Source: Microcoleus vaginatus PCC 9802
Lineage (GTDB): Bacteria > Cyanobacteriota > Cyanobacteriia > Cyanobacteriales > Microcoleaceae
Assembly (NCBI GenBank): GCA_022701275.1
Contig: CP031740.1
Coordinates: forward strand, 3,607,001-3,671,000
Direction: 5' to 3'
DNA length: 64,000 nt
Part shown: positions 9,801 through 18,435 of the stretch, in pieces
Numbering within the stretch: the stretch's first letter is position 1
How the letters are laid out: each line of letters begins with the position of its first letter
The notes under the pieces: model-generated
What the model saw: the letters and a program-made list of their open reading frames with translations, nothing else
Databases searched by the model: none
What the model was told of the DNA's origin: nothing
Made by a program: the position numbers and the translations under genes

Positions 9801-12277
9801 AGTTTAATTGGCGGGAATTTAAATGTATCACTTTACTTTGGTTTGGCTGTTTTATCCAGCATCGTCAAGAAGCACTGAGGGCAACAATCCCAACGGCGAA
9901 AGAAGGCTATTTAGTCGGAATGGAAACTGGTGATTTTTTCAATGGTGGCTACAGCATCATCAGTTATTTCTATAATAATTTTTTTGCAGGAGTAGAGATT
10001 GATGCTTGGGAAGCAGAAATAGAAAATTACTGTGTGGCTTTAGCGACTGTGAAGCAATATTCTCCTATCGTTTACCTGAAAATGACACAACAGACGGTGC
10101 AGAACTTGAGGGAAATTGTCAATCAACCGGATTTGTTAATCGGTCAGGCTTATGATGAAACCGTGATATTTCCTCAGCATAATCAGAATAGTGAGCTTCC
10201 TGCACTCGCTCTTGCCTATAACTACAAAATAATGCTTGCCTATCTCTTTGGCAACTACACCAACGCCCTAGACTACATTGCCCAAGCAAGCCTCTATTTG
10301 AGGGGAGTGGCAGCAATGATTCATACTCCGGTTTTCCATTTTTATGCCGGGTTAACGTACTTGGTACTCTGCTCTACGCAGTCAGAAATTGAGCAAGCGA
10401 ACACTCTCGCTTTGGCAGAAACCCATCAAACTACTCTGGCTCAATGGGCACACCAAGCTCCCATGAATTATCAACATAAAGTTGACTTAATAGAGGCCGA
10501 AAAATGCCGGCTTTTCGGCAAGAATTATGAAGCTGGAGATTGGTACGATCGCGCAATTGCCGGAGCCAAGAAAAACGAATATATCCCAGAAGAAGCTTTA
10601 GCTAATGAACTAGCTGCGAAATTCTACTTAGATTGGGGGAAAGAAAAAGTTGCACAATCTTACATGATTGAGGCGTATTACTGCTATTGGCGTTGGGGTG
10701 CAAAGGCTAAAGTCGCTTCTTTAGAACAACACTATCCACAACTACTGAAAGCTATTCTCCAACCTGCTAACTTTGTAATCACATCTGGGACAACAACCAA
10801 CCCTACCTGGATGGGAAGCCTAGCTAGCGTCAGTAGTAGCGAGAATTTATGGTTGGATTTTCCAGCAGTAATGATGGCGGCACAAGCCATTTCACAAGAA
10901 ATTGAATTAGAGAAACTGTTAGCCACTTTGATGCAGATTACGCTTGCGAATGGGGGAGCACAAATCGGTTGTCTAGTGCTTCACCAAGACCGACAATGGT
11001 TAGTCGTCGCTCAAGCCGCAGACAAGCAGACAAAAATATTAGAAATTCCTCTGGAACAATATCAGGAAATTCCTCAGAGTTTGATTTATGCGGTGGCACG
11101 AACTCAAGCGACGGCTGTTTTTGACAACTTAAGTAAAGCCGACCAATTTGCAGGCGATCGCTATATTATCGCTCATCAACCTAAATCAGTTTTATGTACT
11201 CCAATTATTCGCCAAGGAAAACTCGTCGGTATTGTGTACTTAGAAAATAACTTAACACTGGGAGCATTTACTAATGAGCGAGTAGAAATTCTCCAGATAC
11301 TCGCAGCTCAAGCGGCGATCTCTATTGATAATGCTCGTTTATATAAACAAATAGAGAAATATTCCCAAAGCTTAGAAGCAGAAGTAGCGCAAAAAACGGA
11401 AGATTTAAGCCAAAAAGCTTTTGATTTAGAGCAAGCATTTAAACACTTACAACAAACCCAATCACAATTAATTCAGAGCGAAAAAATGTCCTCTCTCGGT
11501 CAACTGGTAGCTGGGATTGCTCACGAAATCAACAATCCAGTAACATTTATTCATAGTAATCTTGCACATATAGAGGATTATGTCAAAGATTTGCTTATTT
11601 TACTTGATATTTATCAACAAGAGTATCCTGAACCCAGTGGAGTAATTCAAGCGAAAATAGAAGAAATGGAGTTAGAATTTATCTGGAAAGATTTAATTAA
11701 AATTCTGGAATCTATGAAAGCAGGGAGTGATCGCATTAGCCAAATTATCCTGAGTTTGCGTAACTTTTCCCGCTTAGATGAAGCCGACATGAAAGCAGTA
11801 GATTTACATACTGGAATTGAAAGCACTTTGCTAATTTTACAAACTCGCTTAAGACTGAGCGATGGCAAATCACAAATACAAGTTATTAAAGAGTATGGAA
11901 ATCTGCCCAAGGTTCTTTGTTATGCTAGTGAGATCAATCAAGTATTTCTGAGTATTATCAGTAACGCTATTGATGCTCTTCACTCAATTAATAAAACCGA
12001 TAAAAATCCTGTAATCACGATTCAGACTGAAGTTATAGAAAAAAACAGGGTTAGAATTAAAATCAATGATAATGGTGCCGGTATCCCGACTAATATTCAA
12101 TCCCGAATATTCGATCCATTTTTTACAACTAAACCCGTGGGTAGCGGTACAGGTTTGGGTTTATCTGTTAGCTATGGTATTGTCAAAAAACATGGCGGTA
12201 AATTAACCTGTAATTCTAGAGTTGGAGAGGGTACAGAGTTAGCGATCGAGATTCCTATCAGCTATGTTAGAGCCTAA
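6827..12277 (+). CDS. Giant dual kinase: Ser/Thr kinase, AAA ATPase, GAF, histidine kinase (third tandem copy)
   Basis: 1816 residues with the same order of domains as the upstream gene. The Ser/Thr kinase half is nearly the same at the DNA level, except for an in-frame insert rich in Arg (FRRRLGEAPRR) before the catalytic loop. Walker A GFSGIGKT lies near 342, the GAF domain at about 1344-1505, then a coiled linker absent from its neighbour, and a histidine kinase with His1566 in AHEINNPVTF. The C-terminal HATPase differs in type: its G2 box is GSGTGLGLSVSYGIV and it ends in EIPI, closer to the two separate histidine kinases at 12.6 and 47 kb than to its tandem neighbours (GLGLAIARQIV). This points to replacement of the C-terminal module by recombination. 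The ATG start at 6827 gives a kinase start aligned with the upstream paralogue. Confidence 0.95.
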   Translation: MNPGRDLTSPIAGYRLIEQLYSGSKTIVYRAIREMDRLPVVIKLLNRDYPSFSELLQFRNQYTIAKNLRLPGVVEPYSLESYRNSYALVMEDFGGISLRQYAQDGFRRRLGEAPRRTLAEILEIAIQITDILDGLYRNRVIHKDIKPANVLIHPETTQVKLIDFSIASLLPRETQEIQNPNVLEGTLAYISPEQTGRMNRGIDYRSDFYSLGATFYELLTGQLPFECDDPMELIHCHIAKQPPLINSKKIPQVVSDMVMKLMAKNAEQRYQSAWGLKHDLERCLQQYQETGKIETFELGTRDVCDRFLIPDKLYGRATEVETLIHAFERVSEGATEMMLVAGFSGIGKTAVINEVHKPIVRERGYFIKGKYDQFQRNIPFSAFVQAFRDLMGQLLSESDWQLETWKSQILTALGDNGQVLIDVIPELENIIGKQPPPLELSGTAAQNRFNLLLAKFLQVFTSKEHPLVMFLDDLQWADSASLNLLKLLMQDAGYLLILGAYRDNEVSPVHPFILTVDEIVKTGATVNIITLPPLREPDMNQLVADTLNCKSSLAQPLTKLVYQKTQGNPFFATQFLKALHDDKLVSFDCEIQYWQCDIAQVKALAITDDVVEFMALQLQKLPIETQDSLKLAACIGAQFDLNTLVIVSEKSPDSTATALWKALQEGLVIPTTEMYKFFTQSDSEEVFNASANPTYRFLHDRVQQAAYSLIPDEQKQQTHYHIGQLLQQNLSEIEKEEKLFDIVGHLNLGIEFMTQAEEREALARLNLAAGKKARNSTAYAGARSFVNTGLELLTENCWQTQYELTLNLYVAATEAAYLNADFNGMEEMAAQVLRSAKTILDKVKIFEIQINALTTQNQILEAIAIGTNTLAQLGIELPSETDETLTGIALQNLANQLEGKEIEELVNLPAMSDPRTIAAMQLLGILFPAIFVGNPALQPLLCATMVSLSLQFGNAPGSTIGYVGYGIVLSGFLGEVEKGYRFGRVALSLLNQFNWREFKCITLLWFGCFIQHRQEALRATIPTAKEGYLVGMETGDFFNGGYSIISYFYNNFFAGVEIDAWEAEIENYCVALATVKQYSPIVYLKMTQQTVQNLREIVNQPDLLIGQAYDETVIFPQHNQNSELPALALAYNYKIMLAYLFGNYTNALDYIAQASLYLRGVAAMIHTPVFHFYAGLTYLVLCSTQSEIEQANTLALAETHQTTLAQWAHQAPMNYQHKVDLIEAEKCRLFGKNYEAGDWYDRAIAGAKKNEYIPEEALANELAAKFYLDWGKEKVAQSYMIEAYYCYWRWGAKAKVASLEQHYPQLLKAILQPANFVITSGTTTNPTWMGSLASVSSSENLWLDFPAVMMAAQAISQEIELEKLLATLMQITLANGGAQIGCLVLHQDRQWLVVAQAADKQTKILEIPLEQYQEIPQSLIYAVARTQATAVFDNLSKADQFAGDRYIIAHQPKSVLCTPIIRQGKLVGIVYLENNLTLGAFTNERVEILQILAAQAAISIDNARLYKQIEKYSQSLEAEVAQKTEDLSQKAFDLEQAFKHLQQTQSQLIQSEKMSSLGQLVAGIAHEINNPVTFIHSNLAHIEDYVKDLLILLDIYQQEYPEPSGVIQAKIEEMELEFIWKDLIKILESMKAGSDRISQIILSLRNFSRLDEADMKAVDLHTGIESTLLILQTRLRLSDGKSQIQVIKEYGNLPKVLCYASEINQVFLSIISNAIDALHSINKTDKNPVITIQTEVIEKNRVRIKINDNGAGIPTNIQSRIFDPFFTTKPVGSGTGLGLSVSYGIVKKHGGKLTCNSRVGEGTELAIEIPISYVRA

Positions 12278-12480
12278 AGAAGGTTCTTACTGCTACTCCC
12301 GTTGGGAGGTCAAACAAAAGATATTAGATCATTTATTGACGACGCAAGCAGTGGGCCAAGGAACGGGTTTAGGATTGGCGATCGCACGGCAGATTCTAGG
12401 TGAAAAACACTTTGGTATGCTCGAATTCAACTAAACTTTAGATCGCGGTACACAATTTACAATTTCACTGCCATGTTGAG
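12264..12480 (+). pseudogene. Relic of a giant-kinase C-terminus
   Basis: Reading from an ATG at 12264, inside the end of the preceding gene but in another frame, the sequence gives SYCYSRW, which matches the YYCYARWGAKAK motif at the end of the TPR region of the giant kinases. It then jumps directly to EVKQKILDHLLTT and GQGTGLGLAIARQI, matching the HATPase end of the 1351-6732 gene. A stop at 12435 interrupts the frame, after which the same frame continues with RGTQFTISLP and a second stop at 12480. So about 400 residues (GAF, HisKA and most of HATPase) are deleted and the rest has a stop. It is either the old C-terminus of the third kinase or what is left of a fourth copy. Confidence 0.8.
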
Positions 12481-12604
12481 CATTACCTGGGTAATTTATA
12501 GCCAATTATTAGATTTTTCTTGAAAATTGAAAGTTTTTTACACCCCACTTTACAATTTATAGGGATAACTTCTGCCAAATTCTTGATACTTCCGTCGCAC
12601 TAAT

Positions 12605-14827
12605 TTATAAAGGAATCTCGATCGCAAATTCCGTACCTTCTCCTATGGTGGAACGGCAGCTCAAGGCTCCGGCGTGTTTTTCCGCGACAATTCGGTAACT
12701 GATGGCTAACCCTAAACCAGTGCCTTTTCCCATCGGTTTTGTCGTGAAAAACGGATCAAACAATCGGCTCCGCACGTCTTCTGTCATGCCGATCGCATTA
12801 TCGGCAATGCGGATGCAAATACTATTTTCGTTCAGGGCTTCTGTGCGAATCCTAATAGTTGGTTTCCAATCCTCGCCGCCGGCCGCAGATCGCCTTTTTT
12901 GGTTGCAAGCATCTTCCAAGGCGTCAATACTGTTGCTAAGCAGATTCATAAATACCTGATTGAGCTGACCTGCATAACATTCTATTAAAGGGAGTTGACC
13001 GTAATCTTTGATTATTTTTATTTCTGGATAGTCGCCTCGGGCTCGGAGTTTATTGTGCAATATTAAGAGGGTATTATCTATGCCTTCGTGAAGGTTAGTA
13101 AGTTTTTTTACCGAGTCGTCTAAACGCGAGAAGTTTCGCAAACTCAGAACTATTTCGCGAATGCGATCGGCTCCCATTTTCATCGAAGATAATATTTTTA
13201 GTAAATCTTCTGTCAGAAATTCTAAATCGATATTATTAATACATTCTTGAATTTCTACCACGGGCTGAGGATAGTGTTTTTGGTAAAGTTCCACAAGCTG
13301 CAACAAGTCTCTGATATATTGGCTGGCGTAGGAAATATTGCCGTAGATAAAACTGACAGGGTTATTAATTTCGTGAGCTACTCCAGCTACCATTTGACCG
13401 AGACTTGACATTTTTTCGGTATGAATTAGGTGAGCTTGAGTTTCTCGGAGTTCTTTGAGAGCGATTTCTAGCTGCTGGGCTCTGTTGTTGGCGATCGCCT
13501 CGGAGAGTCGCAAAGCATCCTCCGCTGCTTTGCGCTCTGTCATATCAAAAATCGCACCGTTGAGGGATAAAACTTGACCGGCTGCGTTGAAAATGGCTTG
13601 ACCTTTCTCTGCAACCCACCGCACATTTCCGTCGCAGTGAATCAGGCGATATTCGAGCGTGTAAGGTTGTTTTGTCTTAATAGCCCGATCGATAATTGTC
13701 TCGATATGCTCAGCGTCTTGGGGATGAACGATACTCGGAAAAGCCTGCACCGGTTTTTGCATAAAGTTAGCTGCGGGATAGCCGGAAATAGCTTCTATGC
13801 CACTGCTGATAAAAGTTAAGCTCGATCGCCCTGCTGCACTGCAACGGTAAACTGCACCGGGAATGCTAGAAACTAATGACCTAAATTCTTCTTCTCTTTC
13901 CCGCAAAGTAGCCTCAATTTGCTTGCGTTCGCTAATGTCGCGAGCAAACGCGCACTGATATTCTTTGCCGTTAAATTCCAAATGATCGATCGTAATTTCT
14001 ACCGGAAAAATGCGACCGTACTTAGTGAGGTGGTGAACTTCAATATTAACCGAACCGCAGCGTTTTAAGACTTTCCAGTGCAAACTCCAAGCAGTTTGGG
14101 GAAAATCGGGATTGATGTCGTGCACGGTCATCGAGAGCAATTCAGCGGTAGAATATCCCAATGAAGTGCAAGCAGCGTCGTTGACGTACAAAAATTTACC
14201 GTCAGGCCCGATCCAGAATATCGCATCTGCAGATCGGTCGATCGCAAACTGAGTCAGTTGCAACTTTTCCTCAACTCGTTGGCGATCGGCAATTTCTTTT
14301 TCTAACTGTTCGTTAAGCGAATTGATATCTAAAGCGCGAACGACAATAGTATCTGAAGGGGAAAATTTGAGTGATGGTTTTGCCAATTCTCCTTTTTGGA
14401 TATCATGCTGGTGATGGTTTTTTTCTACCTCTTTTAACGGCAGTTGTTGAAGATTTTCTTTGTGATTTAAACCCGAATCTGCAAGTGTTTTCGGCATGAG
14501 GGCGAGAGCGAATGCGGCTAAAAGCAAAGAAATCAAAGCACTTGTAGCTTTGAGAGTTACCGACAGCCAATATATGGAATGCCAAAGCGTCCAAACTTCC
14601 GTCAATTTAGCAGCGCCCCAGGCAAAAAAAACAACCGCAAACAGCCGGAAAATCTTGCGGTGAGAACCTTGGCGGGAAAAATAAACTAAAGAGAGGGCGA
14701 TCGAGCAATAAGCCAGTGCCGTCAGCGAATCAAAAACCGCGTACAGTCGCAATTCCGGTACCGCGTTGCAGCCGAGTGCGGAAGATACAGCAAGTGGTGA
14801 AAAAAAAACTGTTAATTGTTCTTGCAT
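12605..14827 (-). CDS. PAS histidine kinase with ethylene-receptor-like membrane domain
   Basis: 740 residues from the ATG at 14827 (a TTG 15 codons upstream is also in frame). Three hydrophobic helices (about 32-112) align by eye with the ETR1/SynEtr1 sensor: FDSLTALAYCSIALSLVYF against the first ETR1 helix and WGAAKLTEVWTL against the copper-binding helix. Asp33 fits the conserved ETR1 Asp25, but the copper ligands Cys65 and His69 are replaced by Trp70 and Lys74. Two PAS domains follow (about 190-320 and 325-450), then a histidine kinase with His485 in AHEINNPVSF and a C-terminal HATPase with GKGTGLGLAISYRIV. It should sit in the plasma membrane and signal by His autophosphorylation. Loss of the metal ligands makes ethylene binding unlikely; the true input is unknown. 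It is convergent with the kinase array. Confidence 0.9.
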   Translation of the reverse strand: MQEQLTVFFSPLAVSSALGCNAVPELRLYAVFDSLTALAYCSIALSLVYFSRQGSHRKIFRLFAVVFFAWGAAKLTEVWTLWHSIYWLSVTLKATSALISLLLAAFALALMPKTLADSGLNHKENLQQLPLKEVEKNHHQHDIQKGELAKPSLKFSPSDTIVVRALDINSLNEQLEKEIADRQRVEEKLQLTQFAIDRSADAIFWIGPDGKFLYVNDAACTSLGYSTAELLSMTVHDINPDFPQTAWSLHWKVLKRCGSVNIEVHHLTKYGRIFPVEITIDHLEFNGKEYQCAFARDISERKQIEATLREREEEFRSLVSSIPGAVYRCSAAGRSSLTFISSGIEAISGYPAANFMQKPVQAFPSIVHPQDAEHIETIIDRAIKTKQPYTLEYRLIHCDGNVRWVAEKGQAIFNAAGQVLSLNGAIFDMTERKAAEDALRLSEAIANNRAQQLEIALKELRETQAHLIHTEKMSSLGQMVAGVAHEINNPVSFIYGNISYASQYIRDLLQLVELYQKHYPQPVVEIQECINNIDLEFLTEDLLKILSSMKMGADRIREIVLSLRNFSRLDDSVKKLTNLHEGIDNTLLILHNKLRARGDYPEIKIIKDYGQLPLIECYAGQLNQVFMNLLSNSIDALEDACNQKRRSAAGGEDWKPTIRIRTEALNENSICIRIADNAIGMTEDVRSRLFDPFFTTKPMGKGTGLGLAISYRIVAEKHAGALSCRSTIGEGTEFAIEIPL

Positions 14828-15023
14828 GAAGTTCAAGAAAAAAGTTATCTGTACCAATGCAAATCCGATCAAATCTAATTATTTGATTTTGGCTAGTGAA
14901 ATATTTACATAATTATATACTTTTTTCATTTTTTCTGAAACCGCTATTTTTTCAGCGAATGTCAAAACTGTCGAGGTTGGGCCCGGGGAACGAAGCTTTA
15001 TCCCAAGTATGAGCAATGGTGAG

Positions 15024-15061
15024 CGTCACGGCTCGCAACGCTTACGTTGCTCCCTGTGACG
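15024..15061. repeat. Nested inverted repeat
   Basis: Outer arms CGTCAC and GTGACG enclose inner arms GCAACG and CGTTGC around a CTTA loop. It lies in the 370-base gap between the PAS kinase and pepA, which otherwise holds no gene. It may be a small dispersed palindrome or part of the pepA terminator region. Confidence 0.6.
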
Positions 15062-15148
15062 GAATAGATAGGTTCGCCTACTGATTGCTTCAGAAACATT
15101 TAAATTTTTAATGATCACTATTAAATTTTCTTTTAGATGACTTAAGCA

Positions 15149-15180
15149 GTGAGCCAGGGGTTAAAAAACCCCTGGCTCAC
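15149..15180 (-). terminator. Hairpin downstream of pepA
   Basis: A perfect 14-bp stem (GTGAGCCAGGGGTT and its complement) with a four-A loop, 61 bases past the pepA stop codon. There is no strong T run directly after the stem, but position and stability fit a terminator. Confidence 0.6.
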
Positions 15181-15241
15181 AGATGGACTAGCAGACTTTT
15201 AAGGCAGAGAAAATCTCAATTTTTGCGCTGGGAATCCACAA

Positions 15242-16720
15242 TTAAGCGCCGCCGAGCGCCCAATGCACCAAAGTCCGAACTCCAAAACCCGTAGCCCCAG
15301 GGCCATTGTAGCCATTTTCTTTGTCGCTCCAAACCGTGCCGGCAATATCTAAATGCGCCCAAGCAGTATCCTTTACAAACTGCTTCAAAAATAGCGCCGC
15401 CGTAATAGAACCGCCGGGACGTGGGCCAGTATTTTTCATGTCGGCGTGCAATGCTTTCAATCCCTCAAAATACTTCTCTTCCATCGGCATCCGCCAAAAT
15501 TTTTCGCCGGCCAATTCTGAGGCGGCGACTATTTCGGCGGCGACGCTATCTTGAGGACTCCACAAACCCGCGATATCGTCGCCTAAAGCAATTACGCAGG
15601 CCCCGGTTAGAGTTGCTAAATCGACAATCGCGTCCACTCCCAATTTATCAGCAAATACCAAAGCATCAGCCAGGGTTAAACGGCCTTCAGCGTCGGTATT
15701 GTTGACTTCAATTGTTTTGCCGTTGGAAGCTGTAAGGATGTCTCCAGGGCGCATGGCGCGACCGCTGATCATGTTTTCAGTGACGGCGCTGATAAAGTGA
15801 ACTTCCACATCGGGTTTGATGTGCCCGATCGCCTTTGCTGCTCCGAAAGTAGCCGCAGCGCCGCCCATATCTACTTTCATCATTTCAATGCCGCTGCCCG
15901 CACCTTTGATGTTCAAACCGCCGGAATCAAAGGTCAATCCTTTGCCCACAATTGCTATTTTGCGGCGCGGTGTGCCTTCTGGTTTGTAAGTTAAGTGGAT
16001 AAATTTCGGCGGTAAATCAGATGCTAGGGCAACGCCTAGAAAGGCTCCCATGCCTAGTTTTTCGCAGTCTTCCCGCTCCAATATTTCTAATTCTAAACCG
16101 CATTCGGCAGCTAGACTTTGAGCAGTTTCGGCCATGGTAATCGGGGTAACAAAATTTGCCGGCGCTGCGACTAATTCCCGTGCTAAAATGACTCCGGCAG
16201 TGATTTGGCGGGCGCGGGCGATCGCACTTTCGGTACCGGCAAAACCGAGCAAATGAATTTGTTCGAGTTGCGGGTTTTTGTCTTCATGTTCTGATTTGAA
16301 ACGGTTGTCTTGATTCAGGGAGAGTTCTACACCTTCGGCGATCGCGCTTGCTGTAACATCCGGAGCGTTTTTCCACACCGGAAAGCTAATTCCGAGGGTT
16401 TTGCATTTCTCTTTTTTGGCTAACTTGGCGCAAACGCCTGCTGCTTGCCGCACGGTGTCTAATTTTAAGTCCTCTGTTTTGCCCAAACCCACGATCGCAA
16501 TTTTGCGAATGGGATTATTGCCGCCGACACGGGTGATGGCGCTCGTGCCCACTTTGCCCTTAAAATCTACTTCCAGTAACAGCTCTTTCAAAGTGCCTGC
16601 CAGCTTTTCATCTAATTGTGCCAGCTCGCCGGTGAGTTCCAAGCCGTCCTCAAATAGACCAATTGCCAGGGCGTCTCCCGTCCAAACAGAGCGGGGCGTA
16701 TCGGTGACTAGAAATTCCAT
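15242..16720 (-). CDS. pepA: Leucyl aminopeptidase (M17, PepA type)
   Basis: 492 residues from the ATG at 16720 (start of [11 protein letters not shown]); an in-frame extension to 16783 is encoded by repeat-like DNA and lacks conserved residues. The C-terminal M17 catalytic domain carries [25 protein letters not shown] and the family signature NTDAEGRL near 338-345, which hold the two-metal site residues. The enzyme removes N-terminal Leu and related residues from peptides in the cytoplasm, normally as a hexamer, in protein turnover; some homologues also bind DNA. A tnpB element ends about 45 bases upstream of its start on the same strand, so the promoter region is either shared with or displaced by the element. 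Confidence 0.95.
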   Translation of the reverse strand: MEFLVTDTPRSVWTGDALAIGLFEDGLELTGELAQLDEKLAGTLKELLLEVDFKGKVGTSAITRVGGNNPIRKIAIVGLGKTEDLKLDTVRQAAGVCAKLAKKEKCKTLGISFPVWKNAPDVTASAIAEGVELSLNQDNRFKSEHEDKNPQLEQIHLLGFAGTESAIARARQITAGVILARELVAAPANFVTPITMAETAQSLAAECGLELEILEREDCEKLGMGAFLGVALASDLPPKFIHLTYKPEGTPRRKIAIVGKGLTFDSGGLNIKGAGSGIEMMKVDMGGAAATFGAAKAIGHIKPDVEVHFISAVTENMISGRAMRPGDILTASNGKTIEVNNTDAEGRLTLADALVFADKLGVDAIVDLATLTGACVIALGDDIAGLWSPQDSVAAEIVAASELAGEKFWRMPMEEKYFEGLKALHADMKNTGPRPGGSITAALFLKQFVKDTAWAHLDIAGTVWSDKENGYNGPGATGFGVRTLVHWALGGA

Positions 16721-16766
16721 GTTTTGATTTAGAGTTGAGATTTTAGACTTTAGATTGTACTTTTTG

Positions 16767-16950
16767 ACACCCCCCCGGCCCAAGCGCGAGGGATTCTAGC
16801 GGTTGTCTAAGACGAGGCTGAAGCCGTCGTCAAAGACGCATCACCAGTTAAGGGACTGTCATTGACCCCATCCTCTGAATCAACGATTTCCATTGCAGAC
16901 ACCGCTTTCTGAAGATTCAAAGGACACGCAAATCCTACCCACTGCCCAAT
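16767..16950 (-). ncRNA. Candidate omega RNA (reRNA) of the tnpB element
   Basis: In TnpB systems the guide RNA comes from the 3' end of tnpB plus the right end. Here, read on the minus strand, the tnpB stop is followed by a short G/C-rich foldable end (16766-16806) and then by the pepA leader, which would occupy the guide position. Bounds are inferred; nothing in the sequence proves transcription. Confidence 0.35.
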
Positions 16951-17985
16951 ATTTTGCGAAGCGTTCCAGTCCGCGTTACAGCGATACCCATCAAATCCTT
17001 TGAATTGGTGCTTGACTCGTTTGCCGATAACACCATTTCGATGATCCGATTTACTGGTATAGGGTGCCGGCACCGACTCAACGGGAACACCTGCACGAAT
17101 TGCTTTATAGCGGGTGAAGATTTCAAGCTGATAGAACGCCCAAGCATCTCGGTTCTGAGCTGCATCCGATTTGGTTTTCTTGCGTTGCTTTGAGGTACTT
17201 CTGATTTCAGAAAGATCCTCAAACCGCAATCCCATTCCGAAGTATGAAGCAAACTGAACCAACTGCCTAGAAATCTCGTGATTGATCTGCGTCATGATGC
17301 GACGCTCACGCGATTCTAGCTGCTTAACCTTTTTCAGCTTTTTCGCTTCTTGGAGAACCTTACGGGTTTTCTGAAACCGTCGTCGGGTGGCTTTAACTTT
17401 GCGACCATTCCAGAACTTGCCGAAGGAGTTGGGCAGTGCTGCGACTGCAATATTGTTTTGTCCTCGATCGACTCCAATCCAACCTTTAACATCACCTGCA
17501 TCGGGAACTTCCATCGATACAGAAATGAGTGCATACCAAACACCTTTTTTGGACTTGCATAGCTTCAGACTGCCTAATTTGGCAGAACCTTCGATCGCTT
17601 TATCCAAAACTTCGGTATGCGAGGCGGCATGAACATCAAGAGGAATTCTTCCTTTCCGCCCTCGATAGAGACTGAAAGAGACAGTGAATAAATTGCCAGA
17701 CTTGAGAACCTCATAACCTTGGTTGTTCACTTCAAGCCACATTTGCTTAAAGTGCTTCACCTTAGTTTTTGCATGGGTGTTCCGAATGGTTTGATTGATC
17801 CACATCGATCCAATCTCAATATGTCTAAACGCGGCACTCGTCAGCTTTTTACGATCCTTGTTGTCAACTGCCAGCAAATCATTTGCAACAGCCGTATTGA
17901 CGGCGGTGAGCCGCTCAAATTCAAGTGCTTTGCAGGCATTCAACCTGTGAAACGGAAGCTTTAACGTTAGTGTTAGCTGAGCCAT
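16807..17985 (-). CDS. tnpB: TnpB-type RNA-guided nuclease (IS605 OrfB family)
   Basis: 392 residues from the ATG at 17985 (MAQLTLTLKLPF); an in-frame extension to 18210 runs through the element's left end and is not conserved in style. The RuvC-like residues are all present: Asp173 in GVDRGQNNIAV, Glu256 in RFEDLSE and Asp339 in CNADWNAS. The zinc ribbon is not: where the family has TSxxCxxCG and CxxCG, this protein has TSKSDHRNG and FKGFDGY, so all four Cys are replaced. TnpB proteins cut DNA next to a short TAM under guidance of an RNA made from the element's right end, which helps keep the element. The intact frame and catalytic triad suggest an active or recently active nuclease, but loss of the ribbon makes that uncertain. 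Confidence 0.9.
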   Translation of the reverse strand: MAQLTLTLKLPFHRLNACKALEFERLTAVNTAVANDLLAVDNKDRKKLTSAAFRHIEIGSMWINQTIRNTHAKTKVKHFKQMWLEVNNQGYEVLKSGNLFTVSFSLYRGRKGRIPLDVHAASHTEVLDKAIEGSAKLGSLKLCKSKKGVWYALISVSMEVPDAGDVKGWIGVDRGQNNIAVAALPNSFGKFWNGRKVKATRRRFQKTRKVLQEAKKLKKVKQLESRERRIMTQINHEISRQLVQFASYFGMGLRFEDLSEIRSTSKQRKKTKSDAAQNRDAWAFYQLEIFTRYKAIRAGVPVESVPAPYTSKSDHRNGVIGKRVKHQFKGFDGYRCNADWNASQNIGQWVGFACPLNLQKAVSAMEIVDSEDGVNDSPLTGDASLTTASASS

Positions 17986-18435
17986 ATTAAGAACGACCTT
18001 AACTTGACCTGTTAATTGTATCCTGCAAATAGTCGTAGGATATGAAGAATGGTTAAATATCCGACCCATACTGCGGGAAGACAGCCTGTTGTTAGCTTTC
18101 CTCCCCCGGCCCCAGCACGGAGGCTCTAAGCATAAGTTTTGGTAGTTAGTGGTTTGTCGTTTTTCCTTGGTGCGGGGAAATAGATCGATCGCACAAATTT
18201 TCCGCTCCACATCAAAATAAATTCTGCTACTATATCAGCCAAGTCCGCCTGCGATCGGATCTCGCGCCAATCTCAATAATCTGTTTTGGGGTCGGCCAAA
18301 AGGGCCCGCCCCACTCTTAACATTTATTTCTCGTTAAACAGGTATCCTGCCTGTGATGGCGTGGAACACCCATCCTGCCTCTGATGGCTTTTGACAAACG
18401 ATCGGTTATCTATTGTTATTCTCTTAAATTTTCCC
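17986..18435. other. Gap with tnpB element left end and palindromes
   Basis: Between the divergent tnpB and lytic transglycosylase genes. It holds the element's left end (to about 18131), a hairpin with arms ACAGG and CCTGT at 18338-18354 of the same style as the repeats at 29725 and 38215, and presumably the transglycosylase promoter. No gene is seen. Confidence 0.6.

Larger units (their letters stand above)
16766..18131 (-). mobile_element. IS605-family element carrying only tnpB
   Basis: A single tnpB gene is bordered by two similar G/C-rich ends. On the plus strand 16771-16800 reads CCCCCGGCCCAAGCGCG and 18100-18131 reads CCCCCGGCCCCAGCACG, so the ends share 14 of 16 core positions in the same orientation, each next to a CTCTA/TTCTA motif. 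No tnpA transposase is present, so movement would need a helper. Exact ends are estimated from this end similarity. Confidence 0.7.
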
